Assembly: GCA_017622155.1 (NCBI GenBank)
Contig: JAGARS010000231.1
Coordinates: 1-9,708 of the forward strand
Reading direction: 5' to 3'
Origin: Peptococcaceae bacterium
Lineage (GTDB): Bacteria > Bacillota > Peptococcia > Peptococcales > Peptococcaceae
DNA: 9,708 nucleotides
Shown: piece by piece, positions 1 through 5,546 of the stretch
How the letters are laid out: each line of letters starts with the position of its first letter
Position numbering within the stretch: position 1 is the stretch's first letter
Program-made: the position numbers and the translations under genes
Notes under the pieces: model-generated
Told to the model about the DNA's origin: nothing
Seen by the model: the letters and a program-made list of their open reading frames with translations, nothing else
Database searches by the model: none

Positions 1-70
1 CCTGCCAACAGACAAGGGGTTGTGTGCCGCCTTGCTCCACCGAGGACAGGCGCGGCCCTGTGCCGAGTGC
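1..70. other. GC-rich segment that does not fit the neighbouring gene
   Basis: By hand count, 48 of the first 70 bases are G or C (about 69%), against 33 of the next 70 (47%). In the frame of the HlyIII-like gene it encodes a polar stretch rich in Arg, Pro, Ser and Ala, where the family should have three more membrane helices; the other two minus-strand frames do not restore the family sequence either. The change falls at or near the 8-bp palindrome GGTGCACC (71-78). It may be a chimeric contig end, a recombination or insertion boundary, or a diverged C-terminus; the first seems likeliest. Confidence 0.4.
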
Positions 71-468
71 GGTGCACCAAACCAGCATAGCTTAATCACA
101 ATGCCAAGTAATGCACAAACCCAGATACCGGCCACAAATGCCCAGCCTTTCACGCCTGCCATATACTGCAGTAAAATCGGTGTGTAGGTGCCTGCAATCA
201 GCACATAAATCATAGCATGATCTAGTTTACGAAGAATCAAAAGTTTACGCGCAGAACCATTTGCATAATGATACACAGAGCTAGCGATATACAATGCAAC
301 CAAGGATATGCCAAACAGGATAACTCCCACTAGCACTTTAGCCGTCCAGTGCGGTTCCAGTAATGTTTTCACAACCAAAAGGATTGTGGCTATAGCAAAA
401 AATACTGCACCAATCAAATGCGTCAAACTGCTCATAGGTTCTCTGGCTTTTACAAGATACCGCGTCAT
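1..468 (-). CDS. Hemolysin III / TrhA (YqfA)-family membrane protein, partial at left edge
   Basis: Integral membrane protein of the HlyIII/PAQR-like family; these are seven-helix proteins with a conserved Ser/His/Asp metal site, and the bacterial role is unclear (membrane energetics or stress is proposed, and haemolysis is not a safe inference). The 156 readable codons show the family order: EPMSSLTHLIGA at residues 10-21, a hydrophobic helix at about 22-34, another at about 45-62, SSVYH at 63-67, LDH at 82-84, IAGTYTP at 91-97, and a helix at about 107-127 ending in KLCWFGAP. The ATG at 468 is chosen because GGAGG (480-476) lies 7 nt upstream; the in-frame ATG at 474 would abut it. After residue ~133 the reading frame stays open but becomes polar, GC-rich and unlike the family, so the C-terminal helices and their His residues are missing. 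Either the gene is cut by the contig end or by a chimeric join. It lies downstream of hemW on the same strand, separated by a hairpin terminator. Confidence 0.85.
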   Translation of the reverse strand, partial: MTRYLVKAREPMSSLTHLIGAVFFAIATILLVVKTLLEPHWTAKVLVGVILFGISLVALYIASSVYHYANGSARKLLILRKLDHAMIYVLIAGTYTPILLQYMAGVKGWAFVAGIWVCALLGIVIKLCWFGAPHSAQGRACPRWSKAAHNPLSVGR

Positions 469-475
469 ATCCATT

Positions 476-480
476 CCTCC
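476..480 (-). promoter_or_regulatory. Ribosome binding site deciding the HlyIII-like start
   Basis: GGAGG on the minus strand (480-476). It sits 7 nt from the ATG at 468 but only 1 nt from the in-frame ATG at 474, so the downstream ATG is the better start. Confidence 0.7.
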
Positions 481-513
481 AATTTTATTTATTTTCTCAT
501 GTGCAAAACGCAA

Positions 514-552
514 AAACGCAACATCTAGTTTTCGAAACCAGATGTTGCGTTT
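514..552 (-). terminator. Rho-independent terminator after hemW
   Basis: Perfect 13-bp stem AAACGCAACATCT (514-526) / AGATGTTGCGTTT (540-552), then one A-C mismatch and four more pairs (GTTT 528-531 / AAAC 535-538) around a TCG loop. Read on the minus strand, the stem ends in GCGTTTTT and is followed by a second GCGTTTT, a usable U-rich tail. It lies 65 nt past the hemW stop and upstream of the HlyIII-like gene, so it should separate the two transcripts. The plus side has only a short TTT, so termination there would be weak. Confidence 0.75.
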
Positions 553-616
553 ATCATATCACTTTTCTATTTTATTTGCAAGTCCTTCTCTTGTATCTTC
601 ACAAATTCCAGATAAA

Positions 617-1795
617 TTACTGCATAAACTCTACAAATACCAGATTGCCAAGCACACGACCTTCTTCGGTAAGCATATAGCAATCCTCTGTTTCTGCAAG
701 CCACCCATTTGCTTTACAGGTTTTGACGGCCTCTGCAAACTGTTCTTCCACACTGCAGCCAAACCGTGCTGTAAACAAAGATTTAGAAAGTCCGGCATTC
801 ATACGTAATGCCATAAACACGGTTTCTTCCATCTGTTCTTGCAAAGTCAGACATTCGGCTTCCTGCATCGGCAGATGATTGTTCTGTATCGCCTGCAAAT
901 AGGCTTCCATATCAAAATAATTGTTCCACCGATTTGGTCTCACCCAGCTGCATGCGCCTAACCCAATACCCAGATAATTATCTGTACGCCAGTATACCTG
1001 ATTATGCAAACTTGCATATCCATCCTTTGCATAATTAGAAATTTCGTATTGATGATACCCTTCTGCCTCTAGTAATGCCTGTGCTGTACGATACATCGCA
1101 AGTGCCGTTTCGTCATCAAATTCTTCTATTTTCCCGTCTTCCAGCCATTGATACAATACTGTATTTTCTTCTATTTTCAACTGATAGAGAGACAAATGCT
1201 CCGGATGAAGTGCCATAGCATTGTGCAAAGTAGCGGTCCATGCCTCCACGGTCTGGCCGGGAATACCATACATAAAATCCAAATTAATATTGGTAAATCC
1301 AGCGTGACGTGCCAGACTTACAGCTTCTTTTGCCTGTTCAAATGTATGAATACGCCCCAATAAACATAACTGGGCTTCATTATCGCTTTGCACACCAATA
1401 GAAAGTCGGCTGACCCCGTATTGTTTCATCACTTGCAGTTTCCGGGATGTTATTGTGCCGGGATTCAATTCCACAGTATATTCCTGCAGGCACTCTGTCA
1501 CAAAATACTGCTGCACTGCTGACAGCAGTTTCTCCAGCAAATCCTCAGACAACACACTCGGTGTTCCACCGCCAATAAAAATCGTTTTTGCTTTTACAGT
1601 ATAGCGTTCCGCTGCCAGCTGCATCTCAACAATCAATGCTTGTATATATTGTTTCATCACTTCACTTGTATTCGTTCCATGCGAAAAACTCAAAAAATCA
1701 CAGTAGTTGCATTTCTTCACGCAAAACGGAATATGAATATACACTGCTTCTATCAAATCTGTTGAACTTGCCGGCATTGTAATTTGCATATACAT
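617..1795 (-). CDS. hemW: HemW, radical SAM haem chaperone (HemN-like, 'coproporphyrinogen III oxidase-like')
   Basis: Cytosolic radical SAM protein that binds haem and is thought to deliver it to haem enzymes; often annotated as oxygen-independent coproporphyrinogen III oxidase. Numbered from the first possible Met (1798; 393 residues), the [4Fe-4S] motif is C26-x3-C30-x2-C33 within YIHIPFCVKKCNYCDF. The residue two after the third Cys is Phe, not the extra Cys found in true HemN, which supports HemW. GGGTP (76-80) is the SAM-binding glycine motif. A conserved YWRTDNYLGIGLGA segment and a C-terminal HemN_C-like domain follow. Length is normal for the family. Start: AAGGAG (1806-1801) is 2 nt from the ATG at 1798 and 5 nt from the second ATG at 1795, so the second is preferred; a third at 1789 is possible. 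The gene is transcribed alone, divergently from the amidase gene, with an extended -10 promoter upstream and a hairpin terminator downstream. Confidence 0.93.
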   Translation of the reverse strand: MYMQITMPASSTDLIEAVYIHIPFCVKKCNYCDFLSFSHGTNTSEVMKQYIQALIVEMQLAAERYTVKAKTIFIGGGTPSVLSEDLLEKLLSAVQQYFVTECLQEYTVELNPGTITSRKLQVMKQYGVSRLSIGVQSDNEAQLCLLGRIHTFEQAKEAVSLARHAGFTNINLDFMYGIPGQTVEAWTATLHNAMALHPEHLSLYQLKIEENTVLYQWLEDGKIEEFDDETALAMYRTAQALLEAEGYHQYEISNYAKDGYASLHNQVYWRTDNYLGIGLGACSWVRPNRWNNYFDMEAYLQAIQNNHLPMQEAECLTLQEQMEETVFMALRMNAGLSKSLFTARFGCSVEEQFAEAVKTCKANGWLAETEDCYMLTEEGRVLGNLVFVEFMQ

Positions 1796-1800
1796 CATTT

Positions 1801-1806
1801 CTCCTT
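1801..1806 (-). promoter_or_regulatory. hemW ribosome binding site
   Basis: AAGGAG on the minus strand (1806-1801). The spacers to the three clustered Met codons are 2, 5 and 11 nt; the 5-nt spacing favours a start at 1795. Confidence 0.6.
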
Positions 1807-1836
1807 ACACGAATTCATCAATTTAATATTTTGTTT

Positions 1837-1845
1837 ATTATAGCA
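1837..1845 (-). promoter_or_regulatory. Extended -10 promoter for hemW
   Basis: The minus strand reads TGCTATAAT (1845-1837): a perfect TATAAT with an upstream TGn extension. No good -35 box is seen 16-18 nt before it, which is usual for extended -10 promoters. Predicted transcription starts near 1830, giving a leader of about 35 nt. Confidence 0.65.
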
Positions 1846-1911
1846 TGTTTCATAGGATTGTGCATATCTATAAAGAAAAACACTCGCTATTTCCGGAAAG
1901 GAGCGTTTATT

Positions 1912-2637
1912 ATGTTTTTTATTTTCAAACGGCGAAGTTTTATTTCTGTAATTGTAGTTTCTGCTTTATTTTTGTCAATCGGTATATATGCTGTCCTCTC
2001 TGCGCCCAATCGCATAGAACCAACCGTTTCCTGGGTATTGGCAGAAAAGACAATCTTGATCGATCCCGGCCACGGCGGCACTTTTCCGGGACGTGTTAAT
2101 GACGACAACATTCTGGAAAAAGATATTAATCTGCAAATTGCGCTAAAAGTAGAACAATATTTGACAGAAACCGGTGCAAATGTACTTATGACGCGGCGCA
2201 CAGATACCGATTTGGTTCCTGATACAGCCCAGAAGGAAAAACTGCTGCTGCAGCAAAGAGCAGATTTGGAACAGCGTGTGCAAATTTCCGAAGACAGTCA
2301 CGCCGATTATATGCTTTCTATTCATTGCAACAGTATCCCAAACGAGAAATGGTTTGGCGCGCAAGTTTTTTACAATCCCGAAGATGAACAAAGCCAAGCT
2401 TTAGCAAAGTCAATCCAGAATATGCTGAATCAGCAATTGGAAGGCAATGTACGAGAAGCATTGCCTCGTGAAGACACCTATCTTTTCAAAAACGCTGCTG
2501 CCACAACCGTCATTATAGAATGCGGTTTTTTGTCAAATCCGGAAGAAGCTAAGCATCTACAAGACAGCACTTATCAAGAACAACTCGCCTGGTCAATTTA
2601 TCTCGGTCTTCAAAATTATCTAAAAGAATCCTTATAA
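1912..2637 (+). CDS. cwlD: CwlD-type N-acetylmuramoyl-L-alanine amidase (Amidase_3)
   Basis: Zinc amidase that cleaves the bond between MurNAc and the stem peptide of peptidoglycan, on the outer face of the membrane. Of its 241 residues, about 9-29 form an N-terminal membrane anchor or uncleaved signal after a short basic stretch (KRRS). The Amidase_3 domain spans about 47-238: DPGHGG with zinc ligand H54, second ligand E69 in LEKDINL, MTRRTDTDL (93-101), third ligand H138 in SIHCNS, and catalytic E203 in IECGFLSNPEEA. The SIPNEKWFGAQVFY and REALPREDTYLFKN segments resemble CwlD, which makes muramic-delta-lactam in spore cortex. A general cell wall amidase cannot be excluded, and no sporulation gene is nearby. 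The start at 1912 is chosen because AAAGGAG (1897-1903) is 8 nt upstream; an in-frame ATG at 1831 would place coding sequence across the promoter region. It ends at a hairpin terminator shared with the convergent small gene. Confidence 0.9.
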   Translation: MFFIFKRRSFISVIVVSALFLSIGIYAVLSAPNRIEPTVSWVLAEKTILIDPGHGGTFPGRVNDDNILEKDINLQIALKVEQYLTETGANVLMTRRTDTDLVPDTAQKEKLLLQQRADLEQRVQISEDSHADYMLSIHCNSIPNEKWFGAQVFYNPEDEQSQALAKSIQNMLNQQLEGNVREALPREDTYLFKNAAATTVIIECGFLSNPEEAKHLQDSTYQEQLAWSIYLGLQNYLKESL

Positions 2638-2641
2638 AAAA

Positions 2642-2703
2642 TACCGAAAATGATTTCTGCCACACCCTCCAAAAAACGGAGCCGCAGAAATACATTTTCG
2701 GTA
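2642..2703. terminator. Bidirectional terminator hairpin; short member of a repeated hairpin family
   Basis: Outer stem TACCGAAAATG (2642-2652) / CATTTTCGGTA (2693-2703), an asymmetric bulge (A2653 opposite TA 2691-2692), inner stem TTTCTGC (2654-2660) / GCAGAAA (2684-2690), and a possible apical CTCC (2667-2670) / GGAG (2678-2681) stem. The minus-strand exit is a TATTTTTT tract, strong for the small gene ending at 2712; the plus exit, ACTTTCATTTT, is weaker and serves the amidase. Its core matches the outer arms of the larger palindrome at 3811-3950, including the bulge. Confidence 0.85.
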
Positions 2704-2711
2704 CTTTCATT

Positions 2712-3140
2712 TTACAGTTCTGCTTCTAATTCAATATCCAAGTCATTTTTTGTTTCATCATCTTGTTTGGCTGCTGTCTCTGCAAAAAACGGCCGAGAAG
2801 CGGTCCATTGCCAGTAATCTTTCATCACTTTTTTCTGACGCAGCAGCAGAATCTCTTCATTTTCATTCAGCCAGAAAAAACCATCTGCAATCTGATCCGC
2901 CAAATGCCACTGACTGGTAGATAAATATTCAAACAAACCTGCCTTCCCGTCATCCGTAGCTTTGGTGATGTATACTTCCGGTTCACGGCTCATCAAAACC
3001 CAGCCGGCCGGATTTTTGTGCAAACTTGCCACACACTTTACCCAATCTTTTTTCTGCCATAAAACAGTGCCTGCAATCCCCACTGCTGAAATCATTGCAG
3101 CAGGTACTGACAGTTTATTGTCTTTTCCAAACAGGCCCAT
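2712..3140 (-). CDS. Hypothetical protein, one possible N-terminal membrane segment, acidic tail
   Basis: I do not recognise this 142-residue protein. It opens MGLFGKDNKLSVP, followed by a moderately hydrophobic Ala/Gly/Ile/Val stretch (about residues 12-28) that could be one transmembrane helix or a hydrophobic hairpin. A Trp- and Lys-rich soluble region follows, with WQKKDW (about 28-33), WVLMSREPEVY and a LWxLNE-like FFWLNENEEILLLRQKK. The last ~18 residues are strongly acidic (DDETKNDLDIELEAEL). No catalytic motif or Cys cluster is evident. The start is set by AAGGAG (3154-3149), 8 nt before the ATG at 3140; an upstream in-frame GTG at 3149 overlaps that site and is unlikely. It is a single-gene unit, divergent from queF and convergent with the amidase, ending at a strong hairpin. 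Codon use is like its neighbours, and the good ribosome binding site and terminator support a real gene. Confidence 0.75.
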   Translation of the reverse strand: MGLFGKDNKLSVPAAMISAVGIAGTVLWQKKDWVKCVASLHKNPAGWVLMSREPEVYITKATDDGKAGLFEYLSTSQWHLADQIADGFFWLNENEEILLLRQKKVMKDYWQWTASRPFFAETAAKQDDETKNDLDIELEAEL

Positions 3141-3148
3141 AACATGCA

Positions 3149-3154
3149 CTCCTT
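3149..3154 (-). promoter_or_regulatory. Ribosome binding site deciding the small hypothetical gene's start
   Basis: AAGGAG on the minus strand (3154-3149). The ATG at 3140 is 8 nt downstream, whereas the in-frame GTG at 3149-3147 overlaps the site itself. Confidence 0.65.
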
Positions 3155-3215
3155 CTTTTCATATAGATTCTAATATGTTACTTCCTCTTTTTTGTTGTTT
3201 TCCCTGCATAGAGTC

Positions 3216-3244
3216 TTGCGAAACAGAAATGAATTTGTTATAGT
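3216..3244 (+). promoter_or_regulatory. Sigma-A-type promoter for queF
   Basis: TTGCGA (3216-3221), 17-bp spacer, TATAGT (3239-3244). Transcription should start near 3251, leaving a leader of only ~30 nt before the ATG at 3282. That is too short for a preQ1 riboswitch between promoter and gene. Confidence 0.7.
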
Positions 3245-3281
3245 TACAGGTAATATGACTATTACAAAGGAGTGTTGCTTT

Positions 3282-3779
3282 ATGTCAGGCCGTTCTGCCG
3301 AAGAACTGCAAGGAGTCACCCAATTGGGCAATCAAAAAACGGTATATTCCAGCGATCATGCACCGGAAGTACTGGAAACCTTTCCAAATAAACATCCGGA
3401 AAACGATTATTTTGTTAAATTCAACTGCCCGGAATTCACCAGTCTTTGTCCTATGACAGGCCAGCCGGATTTCGCCACGATTTATATTTCCTATGTACCG
3501 GGAGAACGCATGGTGGAAAGCAAATCCCTGAAATTATATCTCTTTAGTTTCCGGAATCATGGAGATTTCCACGAAGATTGCGTGAATATTATTATGAAAG
3601 ATCTGATTCAGCTGATGGATCCAAAGTATATCGAAGTATGGGGCAAATTCACTCCACGCGGCGGCATCTCCATTGACCCATACTGCAACTACGGCAGACC
3701 AGGAACCAAATGGGAAGATGTTGCTTGGAATCGTCTTGCGAATCACGATTTGTATCCGGAAAAAGTAGATAACAGATAA
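3282..3779 (+). CDS. queF: QueF, NADPH-dependent 7-cyano-7-deazaguanine (preQ0) reductase
   Basis: Cytosolic enzyme that reduces the nitrile of preQ0 to the aminomethyl group of preQ1 using NADPH, a late step before tRNA insertion in queuosine synthesis. The 165 residues fit the short, unimodular (YkvM-type) subfamily. Visible landmarks: nucleophile C56 in [14 protein letters not shown], the general acid D63, the QueF motif ESKSLKLY (79-86) that contacts NADPH, and H97-E98 in GDFHEDC for substrate binding. These positions are each one more than the Bacillus subtilis numbering as I recall it (C55, D62, H96, E97). AAAGGAG (3266-3272) is 9 nt before the ATG at 3282; longer in-frame starts reach back into the promoter and are rejected. 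No queC, queD, queE or tgt gene is in the window, so queF is here a lone unit with its own promoter, convergent with citrate synthase. Confidence 0.96.
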   Translation: MSGRSAEELQGVTQLGNQKTVYSSDHAPEVLETFPNKHPENDYFVKFNCPEFTSLCPMTGQPDFATIYISYVPGERMVESKSLKLYLFSFRNHGDFHEDCVNIIMKDLIQLMDPKYIEVWGKFTPRGGISIDPYCNYGRPGTKWEDVAWNRLANHDLYPEKVDNR

Positions 3780-3781
3780 AC

Positions 3782-3800
3782 TGATTCTTATAACGAATCA
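3782..3800 (+). other. Small hairpin just after queF
   Basis: TGATTC (3782-3787) / GAATCA (3795-3800) with a 7-nt loop, starting 3 nt after the queF stop and followed by TAAAAAC rather than a T tract. It may stabilise the mRNA 3' end or be chance; it is too AT-rich and tailless to be a convincing terminator. Confidence 0.3.
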
Positions 3801-3810
3801 TAAAAACGAA

Positions 3811-3950
3811 ACTCCAAAATGATTTCTTCACGTCGAGATTGACATGGACAAATTCGCAGATTGTACGGAGCGTGGTGCACAAAGTGCAACAAAGCTGTAC
3901 AATCAAGAATATGTCCAGGGAACGAGGGACGAAGAAATGCATTTTGGAGT
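3811..3950. repeat. 140-bp nested imperfect palindrome between convergent genes; bidirectional terminator and possible repeat element or structured RNA
   Basis: Five stacked pairing blocks share one axis: ACTCCAAAATG 3811-3821 / CATTTTGGAGT 3940-3950; TTTCTTC 3823-3829 / GAAGAAA 3931-3937 (bulge A3822 opposite TG 3938-3939); GTC 3832-3834 / GAC 3928-3930; TGGACA 3845-3850 / TGTCCA 3912-3917 continued by ATTC 3852-3855 / GAAT 3907-3910; GATTGTAC 3859-3866 / GTACAATC 3897-3904 with AGC 3869-3871 / GCT 3894-3896; and an apical TGCAC 3876-3880 / GTGCA 3884-3888 around AAA. Downstream on the plus strand is a long T-rich run (3950-3969), a strong tail for queF; on the minus strand TTTCGTTTTT serves citrate synthase. 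It is much longer than a terminator needs to be, and its outer arms match the hairpin at 2642-2703. It could be a MITE/REP-like repeat, a small RNA, or both. I see no credible coding sequence in it. Confidence 0.8.
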
Positions 3951-3971
3951 TTTTTAGTTTTATTTTTTTGA

Positions 3972-5333
3972 TTACCGTTCATCCATTGCACAATATTTAC
4001 GTTCATCACCAATACTGTCATATGCAGGGCGAATAATTTTATTTGCATTTACCAGTTCTTCTAATCGATGCGCACTCCAGCCTACAATACGAGCCATAGC
4101 AAAAATTGGCGTATATAATTCTTCCGGTATATCCAGCATACGATACACAAAACCGCTGAAAAAGTCAACATTGGCGCTGATTTCTTTTGAAGTTTTGCGC
4201 TTGCCGGCAATAATCTCCGGTGCCATTTCTTCTACCATTTCATACAGTGCATAGTCCTGTTCCAGATTCTTTTCTTTTGCCAGCTGCTTTACATAACCTT
4301 TGAATACTTTGGCACGTGGATCACTAATGCTGTAAATCGCATGCCCCATGCCATAAATCAAGCCTTTTCCGTCAAATGCTTTTTTGTCTACCAAGCGCTG
4401 CAGATAATCGCGTACCTGTTCACGATCCGTAATATCAGAAACATTCGCTTTCAGGTCATCCATCATTTCAATTACTTTGATATTGGCACCGCCATGCTTT
4501 GGCCCTTTCAAAGAAGATAATGCTGCCGCAACTACAGAGTACGTATCAGAACCGGCTGATGTAATAACATGAGTCGTAAATGAGGAATTATTACCTCCGC
4601 CATGTTCCATATGCAATACCAGTGCAATATCCAATACATGCGCTTCCAAATCGGTATACTGTTTATCCGGACGAAGCATACGCAGAATATTTTCTGCCGC
4701 ACTCAAATCCGGATCCGGACGATGAATATAAAGGCTGTCATCATGCAAATAATGATTATATGCATGATATCCATATACCGCCATCATTGGGAATACACTA
4801 ATCAGCATCATGCACTGACGCAGAACATTTTCAATGCTCAAATCTGCAGCATCCTCGTCATAAGAAGCCAATGTCAGCACACTTCTTGACAAACTGTTCA
4901 TAATGTCTTTCGTTGGCGCTTTCATAATGACATCCCTGGTAAAACTTTTTGGCAGACGACGCATTCCGCCCAATACTTGTTTAAAGTTGGACAATTCCGT
5001 TTCATTAGGCAAATTGCCAAACAAAAGCAGATATGTTGCTTCCTCGAAGCCATAACGCCCTTCCTCACGGAAGCCGCGTACCAAATCAATAATGTCATAG
5101 CCGCGATACCACAGCTTCCCTTCACATGGCACCCGTTCGCCTGCTTCATTTTCTACAAACGAATGAATGTGCGAAATGTTGGTAAGCCCTACCAGCACCC
5201 CTTTCCCATTCTCATCGCGCAATCCTTTTTTGACACCAAATTCATCATACAATTTATAATCAATCCGGCAATTGCTTTCGCAAGTGACAGCTTTTTTGGC
5301 TATGTAATTAATTAACTGTTCATTTTTTGTCAT
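3972..5333 (-). CDS. gltA: Citrate synthase
   Basis: Si-type citrate synthase condensing acetyl-CoA with oxaloacetate, the entry to the TCA cycle or to the oxidative arm that supplies 2-oxoglutarate and glutamate. Of the 453 residues, the catalytic set is visible: H244 in LHMEHGGGN, H280 in GPKHGGAN, H331 in GMGHAIYSISDPR, and D338 in the DPR motif. The WYRGYDIIDL motif (75-84) belongs to the N-terminal part. The length of about 450 residues and the inserted segment between the first two His motifs match the longer form seen in anaerobic Firmicutes. A 2-methylcitrate activity cannot be excluded from motifs alone, but no prp genes are near. AGGAGG (5347-5342) is 8 nt before the ATG at 5333; a 28-codon upstream extension would cross the leader hairpin and is rejected. 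It is a single-gene unit ending in the large palindrome shared with queF, with two inverted repeats upstream suggesting regulation. Confidence 0.95.
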   Translation of the reverse strand: MTKNEQLINYIAKKAVTCESNCRIDYKLYDEFGVKKGLRDENGKGVLVGLTNISHIHSFVENEAGERVPCEGKLWYRGYDIIDLVRGFREEGRYGFEEATYLLLFGNLPNETELSNFKQVLGGMRRLPKSFTRDVIMKAPTKDIMNSLSRSVLTLASYDEDAADLSIENVLRQCMMLISVFPMMAVYGYHAYNHYLHDDSLYIHRPDPDLSAAENILRMLRPDKQYTDLEAHVLDIALVLHMEHGGGNNSSFTTHVITSAGSDTYSVVAAALSSLKGPKHGGANIKVIEMMDDLKANVSDITDREQVRDYLQRLVDKKAFDGKGLIYGMGHAIYSISDPRAKVFKGYVKQLAKEKNLEQDYALYEMVEEMAPEIIAGKRKTSKEISANVDFFSGFVYRMLDIPEELYTPIFAMARIVGWSAHRLEELVNANKIIRPAYDSIGDERKYCAMDER

Positions 5334-5371
5334 CAACAAGCCCTCCTGTTCTATCTCTATCAATATCAATG

Positions 5372-5400
5372 GCAGAATAACCTTGTTTGTTCTATTCTGC
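5372..5400 (-). promoter_or_regulatory. Perfect 8-bp inverted repeat in the citrate synthase leader
   Basis: GCAGAATA (5372-5379) / TATTCTGC (5393-5400) with a 13-nt spacer, 39-67 nt upstream of the citrate synthase ATG. With a bulge, AAC/GTT can extend the pairing. It has no T tail, so it is not an intrinsic terminator. It could be a leader hairpin or a dimeric regulator site overlapping the start of transcription. The regulator is unknown. Confidence 0.5.
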
Positions 5401-5452
5401 ATTGCTTGTAAAAACACCTCTGCATGCCGTACATGTATTTTGTATTCTCTTC

Positions 5453-5484
5453 TGTATAGCAGCTATTTATTGCCAAGCTATACA
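5453..5484 (-). promoter_or_regulatory. Perfect inverted repeat overlapping a candidate citrate synthase promoter
   Basis: TGTATAGC (5453-5460) / GCTATACA (5477-5484), 8-bp arms 16 bp apart. The left arm coincides with TGCTATACA read on the minus strand (5461-5453), which resembles an extended -10 box for citrate synthase, so a bound protein would block or position RNA polymerase. No good -35 is seen. The resulting leader would be about 110 nt and include the second repeat at 5372-5400. Confidence 0.45.
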
Positions 5485-5498
5485 AACTACAAATAAAA

Positions 5499-5525
5499 AA
5501 CCGAGACAGAATCTCTATCTCGGTT
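5499..5525 (-). terminator. Rho-independent terminator after abrB
   Basis: AACCGAGA (5499-5506) / TCTCGGTT (5518-5525), one mismatch, then AGA/TCT around a 3-nt loop. On the minus strand it is followed by TTTTTTATTT. It begins 21 nt past the abrB stop and insulates citrate synthase from abrB transcription. Confidence 0.85.
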
Positions 5526-5546
5526 ATCATTCATATTATTCAAAAA

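Noticed and set aside
308..808. 166-codon open frame on the plus strand
   Set aside because: Antisense to the HlyIII-like gene and hemW and spans the hairpin terminator; composition is that of a shadow frame.
1831..1911. N-terminal extension of the amidase from an ATG at 1831
   Set aside because: It would cross the divergent promoter region and lacks a ribosome binding site, whereas AAAGGAG sits 8 nt before the ATG at 1912, which starts directly at the membrane anchor.
3150..3281. preQ1 riboswitch upstream of queF
   Set aside because: The promoter at 3216-3244 leaves a leader of only ~30 nt, and no preQ1-I or -II consensus was seen.
3839..4036. 65-codon open frame inside the long palindrome and the citrate synthase 3' end
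   Set aside because: No ribosome binding site, and it reads through a hairpin structure into the antisense of citrate synthase.
5334..5417. 28-codon N-terminal extension of citrate synthase
   Set aside because: It would run through the inverted repeat at 5372-5400 and the AGGAGG site; citrate synthases of this type start near MTKNEQL.
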